Positions 33,098-41,584 of a stretch of DNA of 64,000 nucleotides are shown one piece after another. A program made the translations under genes and the position numbers. This DNA comes from Triglochin maritima (Eukaryota; Streptophyta; Magnoliopsida; Alismatales; Juncaginaceae). Where the stretch lies: contig OY821782.1 in the NCBI GenBank assembly GCA_963682175.1, positions 394,501 to 458,500 of the forward strand, read 5' to 3'. How positions within the stretch are numbered: the stretch's first letter is position 1; every line of letters begins with the position of its first letter. Under the pieces are notes generated by a model that did no database searches, was not told where the DNA came from, and saw only the letters and a list, made by a program, of their open reading frames with translations.

Positions 33098-33740
33098 TTT
33101 TTATTATTTTTTTATTAAAAAGATGTTAGATATTTTACCATATTCGAGTACACTGGGGCGTCCGTTGTCTCATTACTGACCTCCAAAACATTATTTTTTA
33201 TGATTATAAGAGAAAGATGAAGAGATATGTGTGATAGGAGTGTAAAATGTCGCGTTATAGCAGTAGAAATGAGAGAATGACAAAATGGTAATTTCAATGG
33301 ACGATTTAAGTAATTTTGGGACGATGTTTAGCAATTCAGAAAGAAAAAGAGACATAAGTCTACATTCTTATCTTGAAAGGAAATAGTAGGGAAATCTTCA
33401 CTCCTGAAAATAGAAGGAAGCTACGAGATTATGGTTATTGTCACAACTCACAACTAAGAAGAGATATCTCTTCTGTGATAGCGAAGCGAATTACCCGACG
33501 TTGTTATGACGTATGAATCAATCAATGTTGACTTAAAAAATAAGTCGTGTTTTGTTATCTAAAAATGTAAACATTAGGAGGACCGGAATGCAATATTGAC
33601 CTTATCCGCCCAACGGAACGAGAACCTTCCGTGGATGTGTTGACCGGCCCTAACCGATGGTACATATCGTAATTCGATCAAATTCCAGACCCAATTCCCC
33701 ACCCCAACCACCTCAAAAGCGAAATCTTGCGTCACAAGTA

Positions 33741-33905
33741 GGAAATTTTTTCAAAATAATATTTTTTTTAAAAAAATTTGCCAAAATAAACCTCCACTAA
33801 AAATAATTATCAAACTAGACCCGCTGCCACCACGTGGTGACACGTGGCGGCGGCGGGTTTTGTTTTTTTGTGCATAAAGAACTCGGCATCACCAGTGCCG
33901 AGTTC
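33741..33905 (+). repeat. Left terminal inverted repeat of the MULE
   Basis: Starts GGAAATTTTTTCAAAATAAT, then A/T-rich text, TCAAACTAGACCCGCTGCCA, a CCACGTGG G-box region, GGCGGCGGCGGGTTTTG, and the first palindrome unit. It matches the inverse of 38392-38556 with few differences; the left copy has an extra TGACACGTGG block. Confidence 0.9.
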
Positions 33906-34298
33906 TTCTTGGACTAACTCGGCACTGGTGATGCCGAGTTCATTCTGGGAATTCCGGGCTAGTTCCCAGATCAAACTCGGCATCACCAGTGCCGAGTTAT
34001 TACAAGACGAACTCGGCACTGGTGATGCCGAGTTCAACTTGGTTTTTTATTGGCCAACACTTGACAATTTTTACTGATGTGATTCAAATAGAACTCGGCA
34101 CTGAGAGTGCCGAGTTCTATATAAGAAACTGTTCTCCTGGCGCTCAGATCGTGCATGAGACGATTGACGCGCCAGGAGAACAGTTACTTAAATAGAACTC
34201 GGCACTGAGAGTGCCGAGTTCTAAAGGCAAAACTCGTCGTTACTAACGCCGAGTTCACTTAAAAAAAAGTGAACTCGGCGTTTCCAACGCCGAGTTCC
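33876..34298. repeat. Left palindrome array, eight units of AACTCGGCR..YGCCGAGTT
   Basis: Units begin at about 33879, 33916, 33975, 34010, 34091, 34195, 34229 and 34270. Each has 9-bp arms ACTCGGCA/TGCCGAGT around a 6-8 base core (ATCACCAG, CTGGTGAT, CTGAGAG and others); the last two have CGTCGTT- or GCGTT-type variants. Spacers are short and vary. A longer hairpin (CTGTTCTCCTGGCGC arms, 34129-34183) is nested in the array. The ORFs here are by-products of the repeat. Confidence 0.9.
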
Positions 34299-34323
34299 GT
34301 CGGGCTATAAAAGCAGCCCGACG
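34298..34323 (+). promoter_or_regulatory. TATA box inside a perfect palindrome, PMD gene promoter
   Basis: CGTCGGGCT (34298-34306) and AGCCCGACG (34315-34323) pair perfectly and leave the TATA motif in the loop (TATAAAAG at 34306-34313). It follows the left palindrome array directly and precedes a CT-rich leader (CCCCCAACTCTCCCC). Role as core promoter is inferred from position. A 5'-UTR intron probably ends right at the ATG (TTATGTACAG at 35022). Confidence 0.6.
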
Positions 34324-35022
34324 CCCCCAACTCTCCCCTTCCGCCGAGTTCTCGAGTTTTGAGGTTAGGGTTTCGAATTTTTTTCGTTTTTCACCGTTTT
34401 CTTGCATTTTTTATGTATTAGGATGATATACATTGTTGTTTTAGGTATGATTGTGGTGTTTTTGTTGGTTTAGGAACCCGTTTTGGTGCAAAATCGAAAT
34501 CGAATTTGGGTTTTTAGGCAAAACGTTTTATTTTTTCTTTTTTAGTTGATTATTGAATTTAGTTTTGTTGATCATAGTTCTACGGTAGTCATCTTAAAAA
34601 AAGTTCAAATTAAGTATGATTATTGTGATTAAAATTAGATTTTTTGTTGTTATTTATGTTTGAATGTATGTTAAATTGAATGAATGTAAACCTAAAAGTG
34701 CTTTATTTGTGTTTAAATGTATGTGACTTTGAATGTATGTGAGTATTGAAGTTTGTAGTCTTGTTAGTTTTCCCAATTTACCAATATGAAAAATATAGGG
34801 GATGTTCTGTCAAATTTTTTAAAAATTCTCTGACATGATTCGTAACGTTGTTTATTGTAGTTGATTTTATTGGAGAGATTGTTCGACGTTTACAGTCATT
34901 TGCTTCTACACTCGATTGAGGTAATTCTCAACTTTTAAAGTCATTTAAACTCGGCATTCTCAACTTTTTAAGTAGTAAGTAATGAAGAACAACCATCTCA
35001 TTTTTTAACGTGTTATGTACAG

Positions 35023-36887
35023 ATGGAGGTTGGTGGTTCCAGTACTGGTTCAGTTAGAGGTAGCTACGCTTCACAGGGTCCGGTAGACAGATCAGTGTTG
35101 GTTTTGCAGGCCAACCACAAGTCAGACTTGTTCAAAGATTTTGTAAGTATTTTACATTTTCAAATTAAATATTTGCACGTGAGTTTCAATATTCTGAAAG
35201 TTATCTAAATTTATGCAGAAGGATGTTGATGGTGTAAAATGCGTTGAGCATGGATCGAAGCTCAACGCATGGCAGATCACTGATGAGAGGATGTTGTTCC
35301 TGCTAGATATGGCAGGGTTTGACACAGTAACTCGGTTGGGCAGAGTTCAGTTGGATCATACGTTGCTGGGGGCGATGGTCGAGCGTTGGAGACCGGAGAC
35401 TCATTCATTTCACCTGCGACATGGTGAGATGACGTGCACATTGCGTGACATCTCGATGATTACCGGCTTGCGCGTAGATGGATTGCCGGTGTGCGAGTCT
35501 CAGGAGTACGATTGGTCAGAGGTTTGCATGGATTTATTGGGTCAGGTCCCCGATGATTTGGGTCGTAAGGGTTCCGTAACTTTGGGTTGGTTGCAAGCTC
35601 AGTTTCAGCACTTGCCTTTTGATGCTGACGAGGAGACAGTTACACGACACACCAGAGCCTTCATTTTGTTCCAGCTGGGATGCAGTATATTGGCAGATAA
35701 GAGTGGCACGATGGTTCACTTGAAGTACCTATCCTTGCTTGGAGATTTGGCAGTCGCATCGGAGTACAGTTGGGGTAGTGCGGCTCTGGCCCACTTATAT
35801 CACATGTTAGACGAAGCCTCACTGATTCCGACGAAACATTTGTGTGGTTTTCTTACGTTCCTGCAGTTGTGGTGTTGGGAACATCTACACATTGGCAGAC
35901 CTTTGAAGAGGAGACCTTTAGCATACCCGGAGGACGACAGGGCACCATTAGGTGCCCGTTGGAGACGACCAAGAACATTCAAGGGTAGTGCGAAGACGAC
36001 CACACTTGATTTTTATCGTAATGAGCTGGACGTGCAGGAATTCGATCAAGTGATCTGGGACCCTTATGCAAATTTGCTACTTAATCAGTTACCACCATTA
36101 TGTACGGAAGGTTCAGAGATCTGGACGAGTCGCACTTGGCTTATAAATTTTGGTGAGGTGGTTATGCATTGTCCAGACCGAGTGATGAGACAGTTCGGTC
36201 TACAGCAGCACATTCCAGAGCCAATGGAGAGACATGTAGTGAAATCGGCTCAGGGGAGGTCGGATGTTAATTGGTTGGTGGAAAATCACCAATTCATTCA
36301 GCATTGGTCGCACCGAAGAGATCATCTACAGTTTGAGCGACCACTCCTAGGTGCCAATCCTGAAGAGAGCACACGACTGTATATGGAATGGTACTGGAGC
36401 ATCACCGTCCGTTGGATAGTTCAGCACGTCTTGGCTCCAAATAATACATTATATAGACCTCGAGCGGGTAGAGAGCGAGAGATGGTAAGATTTAAACATT
36501 TATTTTAATAATGACCATGTATTGAAATTGTGTTTTACTGTTTCATAAACTTTTAATGAACTGTAGGTGCATGGGGTTTATGAGTTTCACGAAGAACTCC
36601 ATCAAATTCACCAGGTGATCAAAGATCACAAGACAGGCTCTTCGATGGTTGGAAAATTAAAGGAAAAAATGAAGGCTTGGCTTATGTGTTTTGGTGCTGA
36701 AGAACCCACATTACATTTGAGTCAAGATCGCGTGGTTGAAGAAGAAGATTCACAGTCTCAAGAAGACGCTGGCGGTCTGACTCAGGATACTGAGAATGCA
36801 GCACGAGGAGGGGGACGCGGCAGGGGGAGAGGACGTGCTCAAGCACGTCCTAAAAGGAAGAAGAGATTGAGAGGTCACTTAGGATAG
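35023..36887 (+). CDS. Plant mobile domain (PMD) protein, MAIN/MAIL-like, carried by the MULE
   Basis: Three exons: 35023-35142, 35219-36484 and 36567-36887, all in phase, 568 aa. The core (about residues 50-420) is a plant mobile domain: MLFLLDMAGFDTVTRLGRVQ, LLGAMVERWRPETHSFHLRH, EMTCTLRDISMITGLRVDGL, FILFQLGCSILADKSG, YSWGSAALAHLYHML and FLQLWCWEHLHIGRP. The domain is known from the Arabidopsis genes MAIN, MAIL1-3, which act in silencing and genome stability, and from many transposons. The C-terminus is acidic, then Gly/Arg-rich and basic (GGGRGRGRGRAQARPKRKKR), a likely nuclear localisation or nucleic-acid-binding tail. No frameshift or stop, so the gene has been kept functional or is young. 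Its role in the element is unknown. Confidence 0.88.
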
Positions 36888-37377
36888 ATATGTAGTTGTG
36901 AATTTATTTGATTGTTTGTATGGTACTTTTGGATGTATGTTAAAATGTTGAACTTCATATTCCACTCGTAGTTGTATTGTATTTTATCGTACTTGTTTGT
37001 GTGTCGTGTTCGAATTGTGTTTTCGTTGATTGTGTCGTGGTTGAATTGTTTTCGTTGATTGTGAAACAGGAAATGAACAAAAAAAACTCGAGTTCTTAAA
37101 TCAATGAACTCTACAAGAGAACTCGGCATTGTAGATGTCGAGTTCTCTTGTTGTGAACACGGCATCACCCCTGCCGAGTTCACACCAATAGAAATCGGCA
37201 TCTACAATGCCGAGTTCTATGTAAGTTTTTTATTGGCCCACTTGATATTCCACTCGACTTGAGTTGCCAGGAGAATAGTGATTCAAATAGAACTCGGCAC
37301 TCTCAGTGCCGAGTTCTATTTGATTCACTATTCTCCTGGGCTCATATCGTGCATGAGACGATTCACTATTTGAAGAA
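36888..37377. other. MULE interior: PMD 3' flank and first right-array units
   Basis: The PMD 3' UTR is followed by palindrome units at about 37118, 37155, 37190 and 37290. The TTCTCCTGG / CCAGGAGAA hairpin text is shared with the left array at 34129. No separate gene. Confidence 0.6.
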
Positions 37378-38430
37378 GGAGTTATTACTTGCACTTGTGG
37401 ATACATAATTGCAATGCACGTCCCATGTTCACATGTACTAGCAGTTTGCAGTGGCAGACATGCAAATGTCAACACTTCACATTTGGTGTCCCCGTATTAT
37501 GAGGTTCAAATGTACAAGGAGGCGTACAAACCGATATTTATCCCAATTCCTGATGTGAGGTATTGGCCAGATCGAGGCACCATCACAATGAAGCCTCCCC
37601 AAACCAAAAGACCTCCCGGTCGGCCTAAATCAACGCGAATCCGAAACGAGATGGACGAACACTCTGGAAGAAAGGTAAGGTGTGGGAGATGCGGCGGTAT
37701 AGGGCATAACCGAAAGCGATGCAAGGAACCTATATAGCAAAATATTTTGTATGTAACTATTTAGTGAGACTTGTAATGTATTTGTAATGTATTTTGTTAT
37801 GACTTGAATGAATGTACGACTTAAATCCTTTTTAAGAGTTGATCAATTGTAAGACGATAATTGTAAGACGAATGAATGTAATGTATTTTTTAGGACCGCA
37901 AATTTGCCTACTTAAGCCTATTGAATTGGACTTCTGCCTATGAAACTCGGCATCTAGAATGCCGAGTTCTATTGTAGACATGGGCCACCTGGCCGTCACC
38001 CATTTTCACACAAGATTTGAGTGCCAGGAGAACAGGACCAAATAGAACTCGGCATCCCCAATGTCGAGTTCTATCTGAATCACTGTTCTCCTGGCAACTC
38101 AATTCGACTGGAATGTCAAGTGTTGGGCGATAAAAAATCAAATCGAACTCGGTATCACCAGTGCCGAGTTCTTCCAAAGCGAACTCGGTATCACCCGTGC
38201 CGAGTTCTATCTGGGAGAACTCGGCATCACCAGTGCCGAGTTCTATTTGAATCACCTCAGAAAACGTCAAGTGTTGGGCAATAAAAAATCAAGTAGAACT
38301 CGGCATCACCAGTGCCGAGTTCGTCCAAAGAAAACTCGGCATCACCAGTGACGAGTTCTCTGGGAGAACTCGGCATCACCAGTGCCGAGTTCTCTCTGGG
38401 AGAACTCGGCACTGGTGATGCCGAGTTCTC
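37115..38430. repeat. Right palindrome array, about thirteen units
   Basis: Same motif as the left array (ACTCGGCA ... TGCCGAGT). Units at about 37118, 37155, 37190, 37290, 37942, 38045, 38145, 38180, 38217, 38297, 38332, 38365 and 38402, interrupted by the transposase remnant. Several are single-base variants (GATGTCGAG, ACTCGGTA, GTGACGAG). The ATCACCAG core dominates near the end, as in the first left unit. Confidence 0.9.
37378..37737 (+). pseudogene. C-terminal remnant of a MURA-type transposase (SWIM plus zinc knuckle)
   Basis: Encodes about 119 residues to a natural stop. A SWIM zinc finger opens it (GVITCTCGYIIAMHVPCSHV, pattern CxCx(n)CxH). The typical MURA linker YYEVQMYKEAYKPIFIPIPD follows, then Pro/Arg-rich text (KRPPGRPKSTRIR) and a CCHC zinc knuckle (CGRCGGIGHNRKRC). 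The whole upstream part, including the DDE catalytic domain, is missing; palindrome repeats abut the break near 37370. It cannot be an active transposase. It could at most bind DNA if expressed, which is speculative. Confidence 0.85.
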
Positions 38431-38556
38431 TATGCACAAAAAAACAAAACCCGCCGCCGCCACGTGGTGGCAGCGGGTCTAGTTTGAGAAATACTTTTGT
38501 TTAAGGTTTATTTTGAGAATTTTTTTTAAAAAAAATATTATTTTGAAAAAATTTCC
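38392..38556 (-). repeat. Right terminal inverted repeat of the MULE
   Basis: Inverse match of 33741-33905, including the G-box CCACGTGG (38460-38467), the CGCCGCCGCC block and the end GAAAAAATTTCC, followed by the second TCACAAGTA. Confidence 0.9.
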
Positions 38557-38565
38557 TCACAAGTA

Positions 38566-38687
38566 AACCCACCTCCTCCTTCCACGCTGTCCAATACCCA
38601 AACTACCCCTCTAAGTCTTCTTTATTACATCCCCACCCCTCCGACAACTATAAAAACCCCGTCCAAAACCCTACCCGCCATGGAAAG
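38566..38687 (+). promoter_or_regulatory. Core promoter and leader of the DUF7138-like gene
   Basis: TATAAAAA at 38649-38656 lies only about 93 bp from the MULE end. An out-of-frame ATG (38680, good context) overlaps the start of the real frame eight bases before its ATG (38688) and could reduce translation by leaky scanning. Confidence 0.55.
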
Positions 38688-39302
38688 ATGGAATCCTCTC
38701 TCCCCGTCGTCTTCTCCTCCGGCGCCGGAGACGGCGAGACCGACGTCGGGACGATCCTCGTCGACGCGTCCACCGACTTCCACCGGTTCGCAGCCAAGAT
38801 CGGCCGGCGGATCGGCGTCGACCCGCACCAGATCAGCCTCTCTCTCGTCCGGCGCCGGAAGGGCCGGTGGAAGACCCCGATCGACGAGACCTCCAACTTC
38901 ACCGACATAGCCAGGGCGAAGGACGTCTTCGTTCTCGCCGTCCTCCGCCGCCGCCGCCCCAAACCCCGCCGGAGCCACGTCGACGCGAGATCCGATCGGA
39001 AGATCGAGATTCTACGCCGGCCGCAGACGTACGGGATGGTGGATCCGATTAGGGATCCGATTGGGAGGTTGTACGAGACGGCGTATTTGTCCGGATTCGG
39101 AGCTTTTCCGCCGGTGTACGACTTCCCGGCGGCGCCGGGGATGACCGATTCCGGCAGGTTCTGCGAGGTTTGCGAGAGGGAGTGGGGGTCGGGGAAGACG
39201 CCGGCGTTTCACTGGTGCGTTTACGACCCTATCGTGTTCGGATTCCACACCGCCGCCGGACCGATTCAGAGACCCGGAAAGGTGCGAGCTTTGGTGGGTT
39301 AG
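38688..39302 (+). CDS. Plant-specific protein, DUF7138-like
   Basis: Single exon, 204 aa, strongly GC-rich compared with its surroundings. The N-terminal half (MESSLPVVFSSGAG, then TILVDASTDFHRFAAKIGRR, IGVDPHQISLSLVRRRKG, DVFVLAVLRRRR) has the strand-rich, ubiquitin-like layout I associate with plant DUF7138 proteins. The middle is basic (RRRRPKPRRS). The C-terminal half holds a Cys/His cluster (FCEVCEREWGSGKTPAFHWC) that could bind a metal. Function unknown. I chose ATG 38688 because the overlapping ATG at 38680 opens only a 76-codon low-complexity frame. The name is from memory of the family pattern, hence moderate confidence; that it is a real gene is likely. Confidence 0.65.
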   Translation: MESSLPVVFSSGAGDGETDVGTILVDASTDFHRFAAKIGRRIGVDPHQISLSLVRRRKGRWKTPIDETSNFTDIARAKDVFVLAVLRRRRPKPRRSHVDARSDRKIEILRRPQTYGMVDPIRDPIGRLYETAYLSGFGAFPPVYDFPAAPGMTDSGRFCEVCEREWGSGKTPAFHWCVYDPIVFGFHTAAGPIQRPGKVRALVG

Positions 39303-41584
39303 ATTGAGAGGAAGTGGTAAAATTTTCGCCTTTTTGGTGCAGAAACGGAAATTCGGTTTTGGGTTTTTAGTTTGGGTTGTGTTTATGGTGAAATTGGATT
39401 CTAGAGTTGTGTTTTTTGAGGTATAGTTGAAAGTGGTATAGTGTTGACACATTAGGGTTGTGTTACTTATTGTTGATTTGGGAGAAGCAAAGCAAATGGT
39501 TGCGGCGTCTCTGGTTGGGAATTGGTTGGATGTGAGAAATTGGAGGTTTTGGTGCCTCTGGATTATTGATTGGTATTGGTAAGTGCTGGAATGCACTTTT
39601 TAATTAAAATTAAATTTGGTTTTGATGGTTGTTTAGTGTTGGACTGTGTTGTGTTTGACCTTTTTAATGATGTGTTTCAGAAGATGTTTTGTTTGAGAAT
39701 ATTGAGATTGTGACTCTTTTGTTTTTTTAGATTAAAAAAAAAATTCTCTTGAAATTTGCTTTTGGGTGTAAAGGTTAATTAGAATGTGGTAAATGTGATG
39801 TTTGGATGGAAGAAAAAAATCATGTGTAAACGTTTTTGGTCCTTTGCTGTTATTCCCATTGTTTTGAAATCTGACATGCTTGTTCAGAATCAGAAACAAA
39901 GTAAGGAGTTGTTTAATTAGCAATGGTTGACTGTGATGTGTATGAGGTGCATGTTCTGAACTGAAGTGCCATTGTTGACTATGATTTGAGGTATGATGTG
40001 CTGCCAATTTTAGCTAAAAAAAGTTAGTATATCTAATCTATTGTCATTTGTGCATCAATTGTTGGATTGGAGAGTGTTGGTTAACTTATCTGGTACTTCC
40101 ACTGTCTGGCTACACCCATTTGTTGTGGATTGTCTTCAGGGAAGGAAGCATTAATGGAATGTGCGGTTGCTTTTGCCTCTCTTTTGGTGATTCACTTTTC
40201 CTGTTTCGTTTTGTTTGCTTTGTAACAACTGACAAGCCAACAATAATTTCTTGTCTTTTTTTGTTGTTGTTGTTGATAAAGTGGTGATTTTCATTAAACA
40301 ATACTTTCTTGTCGTGGGTATAAGAAATCGCATTCGTTCATGAAACACTTAAATTGCAGGTGGCAAGAATCCAGATTTGATTATCTACGCGCCATACTAT
40401 GTAAACAGTAAATATGTAATGTAATAAATCATAGTTATGTATTATATAATAAAAAAATCTTCGTTGTTGGATTGGGATTCGAACCCCGTTGGTGGATTGC
40501 CATTATCGTCCCTTGGTAGTTTATTGGTTGGTTGGTCAATGCTAATATTCGACCGCCATCATATCTAAATACGACCGAATGCTTGACGGCATGCACATTA
40601 TCGTCATTTCTTTTTCTAAATCATCTTTCAATGTCATAATAAGAAGAATATCTGATGAATCTGAAATCTTATATTATTGTGTATGATGTCATCATTTTGG
40701 TTCTTATCTCGTATGAACAAATGCAAAATGATAACTTCTCCCTTTCCAACTCATACCAAAGTAGTTCATTTAAGCATCAACAATCATCAGTATCTCAATT
40801 GTACTTTTCCAAATCAGAACTCTTAGTTAGTTATGATCCTGGTCATTTTTATCTCTCCCCAACTCATTTGGGGGGCACATTCGTTAAGAATGCTCTTACG
40901 AACGTAGTCAAGAGTAATATGAAATTCTGACCCAAACTCTTTGGCCACCTTTAACGGGTGGCCTTTCCTGGGCGTGCCATGGCACGCCCAAGATGACCTC
41001 CCTTAATGGGAGGTCAGTTCCTGGTGGGATCTCACCAGGAATGGTGTCCAAAAATTTTTAAATTCCTATTTTATTAATTGTAATGTTAATTTTATTGTTT
41101 TAATTTCTGATAATAGTAATTAATATTAATAATATTTTCTGATAATATTAATTAAGGTTAGTACTATTTTATGTTAATATTAATTTCTGTTAATCAAGAT
41201 TTTGTTGCTATTTTAATTATTTATCATTACAACACCACTTCTTCCTCGCGCACAAAACACACCAAACCAAACATGAACATCTCCCTCTCATCACGAACTT
41301 CCACAAGTGGGGCCCCCACGATCGCCACGTTTGACCCCAACATGGGCCCCCACCTCTTATGTCTCCAGAAAAATAAATAAAAATAAAACTACTTTAAAGT
41401 TTAAACACTATTTATTACTTCACATCACCACACCAAAAAGTACTAAACCTCCACTTATCCCATTATTATCTCCATAACTCTCTAATAATAATCCAAACCA
41501 ATAAAGCCCCGCTCTTTCCCCTTTAAAACCCCAAAAACCCCCCACTTTTTTCGCTACTTCACTTCTTTCTCTCATTCTCTCTCA
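39303..41584. other. Intergenic region with a hairpin cluster
   Basis: After the DUF7138-like 3' UTR the sequence is AT-rich and without recognisable exons. A tRNA B-box-like GGTTCGAATCCC occurs on the minus strand near 40475 without the rest of a tRNA. The hairpin cluster at 40943-41041 is listed separately. The last 150 bp (CCCCGCTCTTTCCCCTTTAA) look like the core promoter of the next gene. Confidence 0.5.
40943..41041. repeat. Four consecutive perfect hairpins
   Basis: 40943-40963: GGCCACC/GGTGGCC arms. 40970-40989: GGGCGTGCCATGGCACGCCC, a 20-bp perfect palindrome. 40994-41016: TGACCTCCC/GGGAGGTCA. 41018-41041: TTCCTGGTG/CACCAGGAA. Each is complete and separated by 1-6 bases. The GC-rich hairpin cluster resembles the ends of the MITE-like elements at 30277 and 62971. 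It is probably part of such an element whose borders I could not fix (a TTAAGAATGCTC-like end may lie at 40884). Confidence 0.8.

Larger units (their letters stand above)
32120..33337. mobile_element. Non-autonomous MULE-like element with nested palindromes
   Basis: Terminal inverted repeats of about 55 bp with mismatches (left GAACTACTAAACGTCGCCCC; right, inverted, GAATTGCTAAACATCGTCCC, both running on to ACTTAAATCGTCC and TTGAAATTACC). The 12-base direct repeat AGAAAGAAAAAG flanks it exactly (32108-32119 and 33338-33349), consistent with a 9-12-bp Mutator-type duplication in an A/G-rich target. The 1218-bp interior has no gene, only two GC-rich palindrome clusters. Confidence 0.75.
33741..38556. 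mobile_element. Mutator-like element (MULE) carrying a PMD gene
   Basis: The 4816-bp element is flanked by a perfect 9-bp duplication TCACAAGTA (33732-33740 and 38557-38565), the Mutator signature. Terminal inverted repeats of about 160 bp start GGAAATTTTTTCAAAATAAT and match closely. Inside, left to right: an array of eight palindromes, a TATA box in a hairpin, an intact three-exon plant-mobile-domain gene, a C-terminal stub of a MURA transposase, and an array of about thirteen palindromes. The transposase lacks its catalytic part, so movement would need help from elsewhere. The perfect duplication suggests a young insertion. It ends about 90 bp before the TATA box of the next gene. Confidence 0.93.

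Noticed and set aside
33876..38430. Regularly recurring palindromes that look superficially like a CRISPR array
   Set aside because: Spacing is irregular, cores occur in both orientations, there are no cas genes, and the arrays lie inside a plant MULE with TIRs and a 9-bp duplication.
40440..40560. tRNA gene on the minus strand (GGTTCGAATCCC B-box-like)
   Set aside because: No matching A-box or acceptor stem at the right distance; more likely a tRNA-derived SINE remnant or chance.
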